Positions 1 through 13,600 of a stretch of DNA of 64,000 bases are shown here, one piece after another. The stretch covers positions 47,471-111,470 of the forward strand of contig JAVSML010021654.1 in the NCBI GenBank assembly GCA_038503035.1, given 5' to 3'. Numbering within the stretch: the stretch's first letter is position 1; every line of letters starts with the position of its first letter. The notes below the pieces were generated by a model, which did not search any database, was not told the DNA's origin, and worked only from the letters and a program-made list of their open reading frames with translations. The position numbers and the translations under genes are program-made. Origin of the DNA: Crocodylus rhombifer. Taxonomy: Eukaryota > Chordata > Crocodylia > Crocodylidae.

Positions 1-1535
1 GAATACCTTGAATACCCAGCTACTCGGTAGAAGAATAATTTTTCCATCAGTTCTATGAATATGGTTTTGAAAAGCTTTTTCGAAACATAACTATTTGGTG
101 AATTAACCCAAATTTGGCAGTAGTTTTGGAACAACTTAAACCTTTTTTAAAAAAAACTATTTTCCCACAAAATGTCATCCAGCATTAGCTGTGGGTAATC
201 TAAGTGAGGGAGGCACAGGAAGTCATGCTCTTCCACTGTGTGCTGCCAGCTATTCAGCCTGGTATGAAGGGAGACAAGGCATGTCCCAGACATGTCCCCA
301 ACTCTTAGCACCAAATAGGCTTTCAGCAGGGAATTATTCTTGTGCTCAGGACAGTGCAAAGACAGTGCCTGTGACTGGCCCTTGCCTGATGGGTGTATGG
401 CAGGTCTCTGTGCACCTCTCTGGTTTGGAGTCAATAGCACATCTAACCCTGGAGGAGCAGGGTCTGTCTTGGAGTGAGGTCACACAACACAGTGTCTGTC
501 TGGGTGGGTGCTACATAGAGAAGACCATGGAGTTGAGGAGCAGGGAAGAAGAGTTTGCCCTAGGGGACTGAGGAAGGAAGATGGGGAAATGTGCAGCTGG
601 AGGATGGTGACAGGCCCCATAACCTAGCTGTCTCCAATTCAAGAAGTAGGGGCATCCCTTGCCAATAAGGAGGATTAACAGTCACTGGGTACAGAAGAAC
701 AGGACTTTAGTCTCTATACAGCCCTCCCCTGCCCCATGCTGGCCATTGAGTCTCATTGATTTTCCCTGTTCGTGGCTGCAGGGGAAGCCTCTGGGTCCTA
801 CCAGTCCCCAGCACAATGTGTCTGCTTAGCCTGAAGTAAGTGAACCAGGTAAATGGTGGCCAAGCACATGGCCACGACCTGTTGATGCTAGTGGGTGAGG
901 GACCTGTGAATGCTGCTGGCTGTTGGTGTATGCTGTGGGTTGCCAGTAGTTCTATCTCCTGCCTGACATGTCCAATAAAGTGCCCCCAAGGGGACCTCCA
1001 TTCACCTGCTCCCACTCTCGCCCTTGGTTTAGGTCCTGAATCAGACACCAGAGTCCCTAAGAATTGTGGCCTGAACTTGTCTCCAGACAGTAGTTCTTCA
1101 GTACCCAACAAAGACAAGCATGTGGCTGGTAAGAGAAGCTGTTTGCTGGTTGATGCCTCTTGGGGAAAGAACTGGATACTGGTCTGTCCTTTGAGCTTGC
1201 CCTGCCTGGGTTCTTTGCCTTCCTATTTGTCTTCATCTTCTCCTCAGTGTCCCCCTGCCTGCATGTCCTCCTCCAGAGAGATGATGACTTCCCTTGTCTC
1301 TGCAGGAATAAATTCTGGAAATTTGGTTGGGGGAAGGAATAAACTGCAGGTGCTGGAGAGAAGAGCAGAACCTCTTTTAGGATTGTGTCCTTGTTGCGGT
1401 TGGAAGCAAAGGGAGTTACTCCTCCCATCACCAGTAGTTGGGGAGTTGGAGGATAGGCACCCAGTTCAGGGGTGAGTTTAGTCCAGTGTCTTTCACATGC
1501 CCCCTTCACTCTCTTCCATGCATTACTTTCACCAG
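1..1535. other. Unassigned leading segment
   Basis: No exon, RNA gene or clear repeat could be supported here. Open frames on both strands (for example about 840-1475 plus) have no recognisable domain and lack conserved composition. It is probably intronic sequence upstream of the first traceable exon of the coiled-coil gene. Confidence 0.4.
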
Positions 1536-1627
1536 GTTTGATACTGCCACTGTTGACAGTAACCTGGACTCAGTGAAGACAGCAAAAGACCAGGCTGACA
1601 TGCTCAAGGCTGTCAACCACCAAAGAG
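1536..1627 (+). CDS. Host gene exon A
   Basis: The acceptor is CACCAG before 1536 and the donor GTATAG follows 1627. The exon enters with one base completing a codon and reads [20 protein letters not shown] and onward to KAVNHQR, then leaves one base. That base plus the first two of the next exon make Val, so the phases match. It is not coiled coil. The weak donor and lack of a known homologue keep confidence moderate. Confidence 0.55.
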
Positions 1628-4600
1628 GTATAGCCCCAATACCCAGCCCAGCCCAGCACTGCCCCAGAGAGCTCTGGGATACTGTCAGTGAAAAAAGAGA
1701 TAAGGATCCCTCTTCCCTTCTGCCTCCTCCTAACTCCTCCATCTCACTGTATCCTCATGCCTTACTCCAGTCTCCTCTCTCTCTGGTTCTCTAGGCAATT
1801 GAACCATGTTGGATGGGTAAGGAGATGAAATTGCCCGTAGTGGTCACACTGGCACCGCTCTTCCATTTCCATCCACACCCAGAGGTTACCATTATTGTTA
1901 GTCACTTCTCCCCATGGAGCATACCTTGATTCATCACCTTGTTCTGAGCCTGGAACATGTGTCCATTGCCATTTAGGACCGCATCTCCTGTAGGTGCCCT
2001 ACTACCACTGCTCTTGCTGCATTAAGTCACAAAACTTGACAGCAGTGACCACAGTGTAAAGTAGACGTGGCTGAGCTAGCTTTAAACTACTTGGGTCAGG
2101 TACCAGTAGCAGTCTAGCTATGGCAGGACAGAGCTCAGTATAGGCTGTAAAACTACTTGAGAAGCAGGATGAATTAACCCATGCTGAACTTTGTGCTGCT
2201 GTAACTAGATTGCTACCAGTACCCGAGCTAGTTAATTCCAACCTGCTGTGATTGCAGGGAAGAGAAACCCATTGTCTCATTGTTTGCTTGCACTACTCTG
2301 TCTGAATCCATCTGTTGTCTCTAGTTTTATACTTTGGTCTGGTCACATCAACAGGGTAAGCTAGGGTATGAAGTTTGTAGTACATCATATACTGCATAGT
2401 AAGTGCTTATGTGCATATACTTCTCAAGTGGTAAATGAGATGTAGCTTGTTTCACTTTCTTCACATGCACACTGGTCAGTTACCAGGGGGTAGCTGATGT
2501 CCTGTAAGCTCTCCCCCACCTTCACTGAGTGGTAACTTGTTCATTTGCTTGTGCCTGTAGATTGTAAGCTCTTTGGGACAGCTCTGTTGTTTTGTTCCAT
2601 GTTTGTGCAGCACCTAGCTCAATGGAATTTTACTTTCTCCAATATTTTTTCCTTTCTCCAACTAGTTCCTGACTACAACAGCAATACGCTTCATTCGCCC
2701 CTGGGAGACTCGTCGGGGTAAGTGCTAACAAAAACCTGCTTATTAGCCCAGTGTCTTGGTGATGATACAGGGTTACCACATTCATGTAAAGACATGACAT
2801 TTAAAGAGTGTTCAGGTTGTAGCCATGTTGGTGTAGAGGCAAAGGGAATCAGAACTTGTGGTAGAGGTGATATCTTTTATTAGACTAACCAGATTTTTGC
2901 AAAAAAAGTTCTTTAATTGCAAGTTTTTGAGCACAAGCACCCTTCTTCAAGCATAGGAGAAAAGATTGTACCAGTTCTCCTGGGTAGAAATAAAAGTTCA
3001 TATTTCATAGGAGAGTTGAAGGTATGGTAAAATATCCTGTTTGGAACTGTTCATTTTATGCAGATTAAGCTCAGAGAAAAGTTGGAGTAGTCTGTTTACC
3101 TCAAAGGTGTTTGGTGGCAAGCAGAATGTAGAGTCATATTTCCTTCTGGTTATGATTCATATTTCACATAAAAGTAAAAGAATGGAATGCTCTTCTAGGC
3201 AGGATTTTCTGATTTGATGAAGTATATCTGAGCTCTGTGATAATGCAAATTCCCTCGAACAAAGGCAGGAACTGAGGCTCAGGTTTCAGGTGGTAAAACT
3301 TGCTTCCTCCTTATAAAATTATGAAGATTTAATTTTAAAAATCTGCTAAAATTTGATATCTTCCACGTGTCAGGTATCCAGGTTGTAGCTGTATTGGTCT
3401 AGCTTGAAAGCTTGCAAATAAAGAATTTTTTTTGCAAAAATCTAGTTGGTCTAATAAAAATATCACCTTTACCACAAATTCTGATTCCTTTTGACATGTA
3501 AAGGTGCATTCATGTAAAATGCATCCAGCATTTCACTTTGGCTTGTGCTGACCATGGTTCTGCACTCTGCCACAAGGCCTTGTCTCAAGCACCAGGACTA
3601 GAGCAAAGAAGCTAATCCCGTGCTCTGCAGTCCTGAGCATCTCTACTGATGCAGACACCCAGCACTGCCAGAGACACTGTAACCTCCTCTAGAGGTTAGA
3701 ATGGGGAGTAAAGAGCTTCTGCCATATTTTTTTAAATATGTGGCTGGGGATATTCAGCAGCTTTCAAGAGCCATGAGTACTGATGTGAATCAGATCTTAA
3801 ATGGTCATGAGGTACTGACACAGACCCAGATGGAACCTGTCAAGGATTCTCCTGCTTTCAAACCCTTGATATAGTTCCATCCAGGTATCCATCATCTGCT
3901 CTTGATTGTTTCAGATGATCCTTGGTTAAAGCACATGCCATGTGCAAATCCACTTTGCCTTGATGCTTTCCTTTTGACCTTGGAATGTGGATCTTGTGCA
4001 GTGCAGGTGTTTGGATAAGAACACAGGAGCTGCCATTTATTGGGTCAGACCACAGGTCCTTTTTGCCAAGTACCCTGTAGGCCTGTGCGAGTAGGCAGCT
4101 ATTCAATCTGACTTCACTGCTGCACGTTTCATCCAAATCGGACAAAACACAAGAATGTTATAGATATTTCATTGATTCCCCATTATACCCCATGGCCAGA
4201 TCTCCAAAGTGACTCCAAAGCAGTTCGGAAGCTCCGATCTGCTTTGGAAAGCCTGAAGAAGTCAGCACTTCAATCCGGACATGCTGCTTCGGACACTGAA
4301 GCATCCAAAGCTTCTCCAGATCCGAAGCATGGTCCAAAGCCTCACATAGCTCTAGTATGCTGCTTCACAGTAGCTGAGGGTGAATGCTGAAAGGGAAAGT
4401 GAACAGGGTATGATCAGGGTTTTTCTCCTGTTCCTCTCTTACTTACACCTTCCAGCACTTAAGGAAGTTCCGATTCACAGGATATACCCCTAATTCCCAT
4501 GCTCAATAGCTACTGAGGCACATTTCCTCCAAGAATTTGTCCAGTCCCTTTTTGAATGTGGTTAAATTGTCAGTTTCCACAACTTCTAGTGACATTGAGT

Positions 4601-7600
4601 TCCACACTGTAATTACATGCTGTGTGAAAAAGAACTTTATTTTATTTTAAACTCTCTACCTACTAGTTTCATTTTGTTACCCCTACTTCTTGTATTGTGA
4701 GAGACAATAATATTCCCCATTTGCTTTTTCTTTGCTGTTTAGTATTTTGTTAACCCGTATCATGTCCCCCCTCAATCATCTCTTTTCTAAACTGACTAGG
4801 CCTAACCTCTTTTCATATGGATGGTGCTCCATATCACTATTCATTCTCATTGCCATTCTCTGTACCATCTTTAAGTTTCTATATCCTTTTTGAGGCATGG
4901 GGACCAGAACTAGGCACAGTATTTAAGGTATGGATGCACCATGGATTTATAAAGGAGCATAATTATACTTTCTATTTTGTTTATAATTCCCTTCTTAATA
5001 ATTCTAAACATTTTGCTTGTGTTTTGAATGGTTACTGAGCTGATGTTTTCAGCAAACTGTCCACAATGACTCCCAGACTTCTTTCCTGTGTGATAACAAC
5101 TACTGTACTGCAGAGCCCATCATAGTGTAGGTATAGTATGAATTACTTTTGCACGTATCTACACTGAAATGCACCTGCCATTTAGTTGCCTGTTTGCTCA
5201 ATAGTGCCAGAATCTTCTGTAGTTCCTTAGGCTTTTTTTATTTATTACTTCTGCAATTCTACCATTAAACCATGCTGGGTTTCTTTTGGTCCTCTTACAA
5301 TTTTTTAAAATTTGCAGCATACTTCTGCTCTGTGGCTCCAATGCAGTGTCCTTAAGCAGTTCCCATGCTGCCTGCAAGTTCTTCACCTCCATATAACCTC
5401 CTTTTAACTTCTGTCTAACTAGCTTCCTTCTTTTGTTATAGTCTCCCTTTCTAAAATTAAAGGTTACTGTGATAGATTTTCTTCTTGTCTCTCCCCCAAC
5501 ATGGATTTCAAACTCAGTTGCATTGTGGTCACTATTGCAGAAAAGCTCAGTAACACTTTCCCTTTACACCAAATCCTGTGCACTGCTCAGGACCAGATTT
5601 CCTCTTGAAGGTTTCAGGACTAACTGCTCCAGGAAGCAGTCTTCTCTAATGTAAAGAAATTTGGTTTCTGCATTCCGCCCTGAGGTTAGATCGACTCAAT
5701 CCATTGAGGTTAGATTGACACATTGATGCTGATTTTACAGGTGCTTAGGCTCCAGCAATGATGAAGAGGAGAAGGAAAAAGAGTGTCTGCAATCTAATGA
5801 CAGTACACATTGGAGGAGCAGCAGCCTTACAAGAGTAAGCTTGAGCCCAAGCAGAGCAGCAGCATCCAGTTGGAAGCAAGCTAAGAGGAAAATCTGCCTA
5901 GACCACAAGGTGCTGCCCTGTCTGACAGCAAAGGGAAATTTTCCCACAGGAGAGAGGGGTAACAAGTGTATTATAGATGGAAGAAGGCCTGGGTGCTCCA
6001 TGCACAGTTTATTGGAGGTGACTTTTAATAGAGCTATTGGGTTCCCACAGAAGGTTTTGAGATGTCAGATCATTCCCTGTTATGCACTGGGATGAAACCA
6101 AAACTGTTCCACATTTGATTGTGAAGAAACAAGAAATACCTCCCCTTCACATCCTGGAATAGGCTCTGTGGTTAGGGCACATGCCTCTGATATGGGAGAT
6201 ACTAGCTGTTCCAATGAATATTTAATTATCTGTGCAGAGTGCAACAGGAGAAACTGAGGGTGACTTACCCCAGAACAGCCAATAAAGCACTCACCTGTGA
6301 TGTGGAAAACTGAGGGTCGTGTCCCTACTTTGTATCCAGATCTCTCTTCCACAATCCTGGTGAGTGCACTGACTATTGGCTATTCTAGGTGCAGGGGTCT
6401 TTCTGGTTTTGAGCTGAAAATTCTACCCCAGATCCAAGAAATGCGTCCTGTTAAAACTGATATGAATGTCCCTGCAAGCAAGTTACAGTTCTGATAAAAA
6501 CTGATTCACTTGAAAATTCCTAACCAGCTCTGTCTTCTGGGAGGGAATCTGTTTTTTTCTTTCTGATCTGCGTGCAGCATCATGGTGGCCAGTGCCTGCA
6601 GAGAACATGGGTCAGGGCACCTCTAGCTGTGATGGAATGTGGGGTGCACTGCCCTGGCCTGCACCTGTCCCCCCTGGCAGCTCCATTGCATTGGAGTGCA
6701 TCCCCCCCAAAGCAGCTCTATTGCATGAGGTGTATCCTCCCAAGGCAGCTGTATTGCATGAGCATGCATCCCCAACCCCAGCCTGTCACCATCACTAGTC
6801 ACACCTCCCTCAGGATCCTCTTGCTTTACCCACCTCCCCTCCCTCTTCCTCCAGCCATGGGACAAGTAGCGCACCTCCCTCCACCCACCCAGCATGAACC
6901 CCTTTCCCTCCAGGAGTGCAAAGCAGGAGGAAACAGCTGGGCAGAGGTAGAGGCAGCCCCTTGGCAGCTGTGGCTGGTCGGCTTCTGGGGATTGAGTGAG
7001 GAAATCCAGGCAAACTTCTCCCTCCCTTTGTACTGGCTCTCTGCAACCCACTGTCCTCCCCCTCCATATGCTTTTCCCCTGCTCTGATGCTCCAAGGCAC
7101 CCTGGGCAGTGCAAGGGCAAAGCACCAGAAACATGGAGCTGGGGAATGACTCCCCACTGCCAGCCTGGGCCCTGGGCCACTAGGCTGTCACTGCTCTGTC
7201 CTGCCCACCTGGCTCCAAGCATCCTGACCCCTTGGAGCTGTCCCTGGAGTCAGAGACAACTCGTCCCGCCTCATGCATCTTGGCCAGTGCCCTTGCCAGC
7301 CTGGGGCTTGCACCCTGGGGAGCCTGGAGCTTCCCCTAGCTGCTGCAGGGGGGCAGAACAGGGCAGGAGCAGTCCTGGAGTAAGCTGCTTCTGTCAGGCT
7401 CAGTTTAATCCTGACCCAGGTGCATGTGTAGACATGTACCCAGGTGCAATTCAATGCACCTGAATTTTCTGCACAGAAAATTCAGGAGCATTAATTGTGT
7501 GTAAATGCATCCACTGTGTAGGAACAAATCATGCAGCTCATAGGCACAAAAGGGGTTGGCATCAGTGCCAGACTGAAGATAAGGCCTTGCAGGTGCAGTA

Positions 7601-10600
7601 CACAAAAACTCATGATGCCATGGTTTGGGTGCTTGATGGGTGACATGCCCTTACTAACAAAAAGCTGTGCAAGTTGGCTGGTGAGGACTCCCTGGTGCTA
7701 TGTTTTGTCTCTCTCTGTGGAGTGTACATGTTTGATGAGAGGAATGTCATGGCTCTGAGGGGCTCTGAGGAGGTTCCAGACCAAACCCCTTGCCTAGATT
7801 CAATCCAGAAGGGACAAGAGCATTGTAGGGAGTTCCTCCTCCTGAACCAAGAACCATGAAGCAAGAGATGTTCTAGCTCTTGAGACACAACAGCTTGGAT
7901 GGCATTGACTTTATGGAGGACCAAGCCAACCAACCTGCCAGAATCATACTTGCCTAGGCCACCATCCTCACAACTGGCCATCCTGCCATCATCGTACCAC
8001 AACATCCTAACATCATCCGTCATGATCCCCTTACCTCTATCACTCTGGACCACCCTGCCCTCATCCTCATACCTACACGGAGGGAACACCGTTGAACCCA
8101 TTGGTGAGTAATGGGACACTCACTCTGTGACAGCATCACTAACCCCCTTCCCTCGCTCAAAATGGCTAAAGTCACCACAAAGCTTGTTTTGAGAAAGGCC
8201 TGGGGCATGGCTGGGTCATAGTTGTCTACTGTCAGGTCTCTGATTTCTGGTAGGGCCAAACCTTGGGAAGATGGTGGGGGGGCCTTATACTTGCCAGAGT
8301 AGAGGGTAGAGTGGTCACAGTCAGCCTTTGAGGTGTGATTGTCTCTGAAGCTATAAGGACTGTGGAGTGCTAGCAGATCCCATAGTGGTCTGCTGAAGAG
8401 TGGGGAGGGCAGCTGATTGTAGGTCTCAGGCTGATTTGTGGATTCACACCTCTCCACTCCATCCCTTTCATGAACCACAGAGGTGAAAAGGGGACTGCCC
8501 TGTGTCTGCTGGAGGTGGGAAACATAGTGGAATTACGCTGGAGGTGGGAAACATAGTGGAATTACTCTGGAAATTTCTCCTATGACATTAGGAGACTGCT
8601 GTTTTAGGGCTTTCAGTCAGTTGTCAGGTAATTCTGTTGCTGCATGTGATTAAACACTCCATTCTTTTTTGCAACGTAGGGGTTAACATTGCAGTGCAAC
8701 TTATTTTTCCTCCAGCCCCAGAATCCCTTCCCTTGTGTTTCTACCACTTCTTTGAGGACAAGCTGACCCTGGGATTCCTTCCAACCCTATGATTTCACTC
8801 TCACAGTAGCTGTCTGCAGACTGGACTGACCCTGCCAGCCTTTCCCTAATTCCTCTTTTGTTCCTCTCCCAGGGCAGCTGCTTGCAAACCTTCCCTTCCC
8901 CAGCTTCCTCTTCCCTCTGACTGTCCTTTCTTGCCTCAGTGTCATCCCACATTTGTGGGACTGAATATGGTATGCTTCTGTGAAGGTTTGACAGAACCAT
9001 CACAAACCCTTTAGCCATTCTTTCCCAGCCTCCTGTGGTTCTTTCCCTCCCATGGTCACTGGCCTTTGAAACAAGGATTCATGTTCCTGACGTAGAGCAA
9101 TTTCTCCATGCCTCCTTGACTTGTAGCCCATGGCCCCTGAGAACCTCACAGGGCACAGAATCAAGCGTGCAAAACACACAGATCTTTTGGCCAAACAATT
9201 GTGTGTTTTTGCTGGTGCAAAAGCAAAGCAGCTGCTTTGGGTAAGGAGAAAACATTCAAAAAGGGCAGTGCTTGCTCAAGAGACTGTAGACAGCCTTGCC
9301 ATTCACCTCTTCCTGCCCTGACATTTGGCTTTCCCTGCCACTTGGCTGTCTCCAAAAATGTTAACTATACATAAATCAGAAGCAGCCAATTACCTGACCA
9401 ATTACCCAACTGCCCTCTTCACAGAAAGTATGCAGCAGTGGGCCAGTGCATGACACACTTCTATGTGGTCAGTTCACTTAGTCACCAAGTCCTCATCATT
9501 TTCCTAGGGAAAGGTTGCAAGCTACAGCTTGAGAAGGTCACCGGGGGGCAGGGGGAGGGGCAGGGTGCAGCAGCCTCTTGAGAACTGCAGTGACCACAGC
9601 ATGCGTGGTGCAAGGTTGGTGATCCAGGTTCTAACTCAAGCATTTTCATGCAGTTTCACTGGGGGAGGACTACAAGTTGCAGAGAGGGCAAGCTTTGGAG
9701 GAAAGACCTTGTGGAGAGTGAACCAAGGTATCTTGGAGGGCAATTCCCTGCAAGTAATGAATCATCTCTGAGGGCAGCAGGGGGTGGAGGTGGTGAACTC
9801 TGCATTCCAGGAAGGAGTCAGTAGAGCACTGTATTGTAACCCAGTCCTCCAGCGAAAGGCACATGTACCTTCTTGGGAGGTGATCATGCTGCTTTGGTTC
9901 TACATTGAAAGGCAAACCCTTTCTCTCTTGAGAGCCCCTATAATTCACTGCCTTTCCAAGAGGCAAGCTCATGAGGCAGGACCATCTCCTGCAGCATAGA
10001 ACAGTGTAGGTAGTAGGGGCCTCCAGCAGACACAGTATATCCTGCCTAGCACTTGGGACATAGACAACGGTCATGCCTGCAAACTGGGGAGACTGTTGGG
10101 AACATCAGGATTTGGTGGCCAACCATGGTCTCTATCCATCTCTCAAGCACATCACCTGCAAATTCCAGGGAAATGTCTCATAGCAACCCCAGAGAGGGAT
10201 GCCTTCCTTAACTTGACTCCACACCCCAAAGTCATCCCATCTTGGGAGTTACCCAGACAGAAGCCTAAGGGCTTATACTTATCATCTCAAGACCTTGTAG
10301 CAAGTGGGAGGAAACTCCGGATATGGAGTTAAGAACCCTCTTGTGGGGGGTCATTAGCAACAAATCACATGACTTTTACAACAGCTCTTTGTCTATATAT
10401 TATCATTCTAGGATCCATGCCTACAGCCATGACAGCTTCTGGACACACTGCTATTTAGGGTGCAAGGACACAGACTGAGACTGCAGTTCAAAGAGTAGCA
10501 AGGTGGATGAGTAGGAAGAAGTGGAAGGAAGAAATAAGAAGAGAGCTTTGGCAGTTGAGGACTGGCTTGCAGGAGTGGAGTACCACCAATATGGGTGCGG

Positions 10601-13600
10601 GATCTCTCAAGCCAAGCACTTGGCTATCTTCCAAGCATGGTGGAAGACCTCAACCAGCATGAGGCTGTTGGCATGATAAGGCACACTCTGGACATGCAAA
10701 TGGAGAATCTCTACATGGAGAGGGAGACAAAGAAGTCCCTTATAACTACTCGCAACTGGGAAGCTCCACTTTTTCCCTCTATGCCCATTTTGAACCCACT
10801 TGTCACAGAACCATGCGCCACCAACTCTTGTATCCTCATCTCTGAGCTGTTTCTTACCATAGTCTCAGACCCCTTCAACCCTTACTCTGGGGAAGACTTC
10901 ATGGCCTAGACAGCTCCTGCTTCCCCTATTTCTTTGCCTTGTAGTCACAATATCCACCATCCCATGCCCAGACCCTGTCTTGACCATACCAAACCTTGGT
11001 GCTTGAGGACTTTTCCAGCTCTCTTCTCTATCTTCTCTATCGCATCCTCTTATCTGGCTTTATAAACACCCCAGTGGTCCTCTGTATTGTGAGGCCACAA
11101 AGTCTCCAACACAGGAAGGAACACCTGGACAGTCTTATTCCTGGAGGACTCCAGGTGTGGGACCAGGAGCAGCACCTCTTGACCTTGCAGGGTCTCAGTT
11201 AGTTCTCATTGGAAAGCAGCATAGTGTGGGACTCCACCCTTTTGATCCCTTCACACAATAGAGTTGTGTGCTGTCCTGTCACTCACTCCCAAGGACCTCT
11301 CCCTGTTCTCAGAGACTGAGTAAGCCCACATTGGGAGGGCGAGACTGCTTGTTGATCACTTCTAGGAAGCACTCCTCCATCCTTTTCCCTTCCTCCATTC
11401 CAAGTAACCACCTCTTCCCACCCTACCCTGTTTACAAAGCACTTTGTTTCAAGAGCACAATACATAGTGTTTGAATGTTGAATAAAAAGTCCTTTTTGTT
11501 TCAGTAAAGGAGAAGTCCTCTGTAGTCCTTTGTTTGGGGTTGACACATAAGTGCCTTCCTCTCAGCCATCTTGAAAACACCCCGATGGTCATGATACTTC
11601 ACAGGCTTAGTGTTTGGGGGCTGGTACCAGCTGGAGAGCCTCTGGGCCTCTAGCATCCAAGCTGTCTGGAAGTTCTTGCCCCTCTTAAGGTGTTCAAAGA
11701 CACTTCACAGTTACCCAGCAACTGTTCAGCTGATAATTGAACAGCTCCTTCCTGGCAGTGAAGTGACCAGTATAGGGTTTCATGAGCCATAGGAAGAGCT
11801 GGTAGGCCAGATTCTGGGCAACGGATGGAGTACAGTCACCCTGCTATGCTGGGAGTGCCAAGAGCAGATGCTACGTGTATCATCAGGGGCACTAAGCTAA
11901 GGATCCTGAAGTCGTTGATGTTGTGGATCTTGCCAGCCCACCTGGTGGTTAGGTGGGTAAACCATTCATGACACCCTGAAGCAAGATGGAGAAGTAATCC
12001 CTGCAACTATAATATATTGAAGTCTCAGTGACCTGGACAGAGGATGCGAATGTGGGTCCCATCAGTGGCCCCGATACAGTTTGGTGACTCCATCTGAGCA
12101 AACCCAGCTACCACCTCTTGCAGGTTGGAAAGGCAGAGGAAGCATGACACTAGCACCTTCTAAATGGTGCAGCACACCTCCAGCTGTGAGCTTGCTAATG
12201 CCAAAAAGGTTGGCGGCAGACCAGAGGCTGTCAGGAGATGCCAGCTTCCCAATGATAATTGCCAACTGTTTGTCCATGGTCATGGGCATCCTCTTGTTAG
12301 TGGCTTACCTCAAGTGATGGGACGAGCTTATGACTTTTGCAGTGCATTTTTCAAGCCCTGTGGTAACTGGCTAGTGGCAATGAGAGCTGGATGGTGAGGC
12401 AGCAGTTAAAAGAAGATCATCTAGCCCTTGGATGAGGCAGGAGTGCAATTCAGCAGCTGTAATTGTCACTAAGCTGCCCTCTTCAGGATCTGCTCTGCTC
12501 ACCGTACATAAAGAGGGGGCTAGAAAAGGTGCCCTAAACATAGTTTGTCTACCTTCTTCCTGACTGGGTAACTGCCTCCAGTGGGAGCGCCTTTATTGTG
12601 ATCAAAATCAACAAAGACACACAATCAATTTTGGGACCAGGAATGTCAGGTAAATAGAAAGGAGAATGCTGACTCCACGGAGTTGTTTTTACCATCAATA
12701 ATGAACTCATAAACAAACTAAATGAGTTACCTATAAGAATTAATGGGTGCCTCATAACTCTTCATCTTAAAGTGGCAGGGAGCCAATATGTCACTGTCAT
12801 CAGTGCGTTTACCTTGACTCTTGACACTGCCAATGAAACCAAGGAGGAATTATATGCCAACCTTGACCAAATTCTTTCTGATGTTCCGAAAGGAGAAAGA
12901 CTTATTGTTCTCAGTGATTTCAATGCCAGAGTCAGAAGGGATTCAAACCTCTGGAACAGAACTGTTGGCAAGGAAGGAGTAGGAAAGGTCAACTTCAGCA
13001 TCCTCCTCCTCTTGACCAAATGTACAGAACATGGACTCACTGTCACCAACACCCTATTCCACCAGAAAAACATGCATAGACCATTATGGCAATACCCGTG
13101 ATCTAAGCATTGGCATCTGATTGACTATGTGATTGTTCATGCCTGGGGTCGCAAATATGTCCTTATCACTGGAACTATGCTAGGAGCTAACGATTGCTGG
13201 ACCAATCACCAACTCATTTTCTCAGTATAGTCACTCAGACTGGCTCCCAAATGACAGCTGCAACAGAAGTAATGCCGACAGAAGATCAATGTCGAAGGAC
13301 TCAAGGACCCAATCAAGCGAGACCTCTTCCATCAGCACCTCAATGAAAAACTGGTAAATTCTAATTAACAACAGTTGAAAAATGTCAGTGGCACTTAGGA
13401 TACTTTAAAGTATGCTGTAATCAGTGCATGGAAAAAGACACTTGGATTCTTTACCAAGAAACATCAAGATTGGTTTGATGAGAATGACCAGGAGATCCAA
13501 GAGTTGGTTAACTGCAAGCACAAAGTGTTTTGTGTTTGGCAGAATTATGTCAACTCCAAACAAAAGAAATTGAATCTCCAGCAAGCCAAGGCAGAGGTCC

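Noticed and set aside
840..1509. 211-codon plus frame and 150-codon minus frame
   Set aside because: They overlap each other on opposite strands, have no domain, no splice-phase link to exon A, and no repeat identity.
6623..7463. Long Pro/Gly/Cys-rich frames on both strands
   Set aside because: A GC-rich segment with equally long frames in several phases; no domain or splice support.
8508..8565. Direct repeats considered as a CRISPR-like array
   Set aside because: Only two adjacent copies without spacers in a vertebrate genome.
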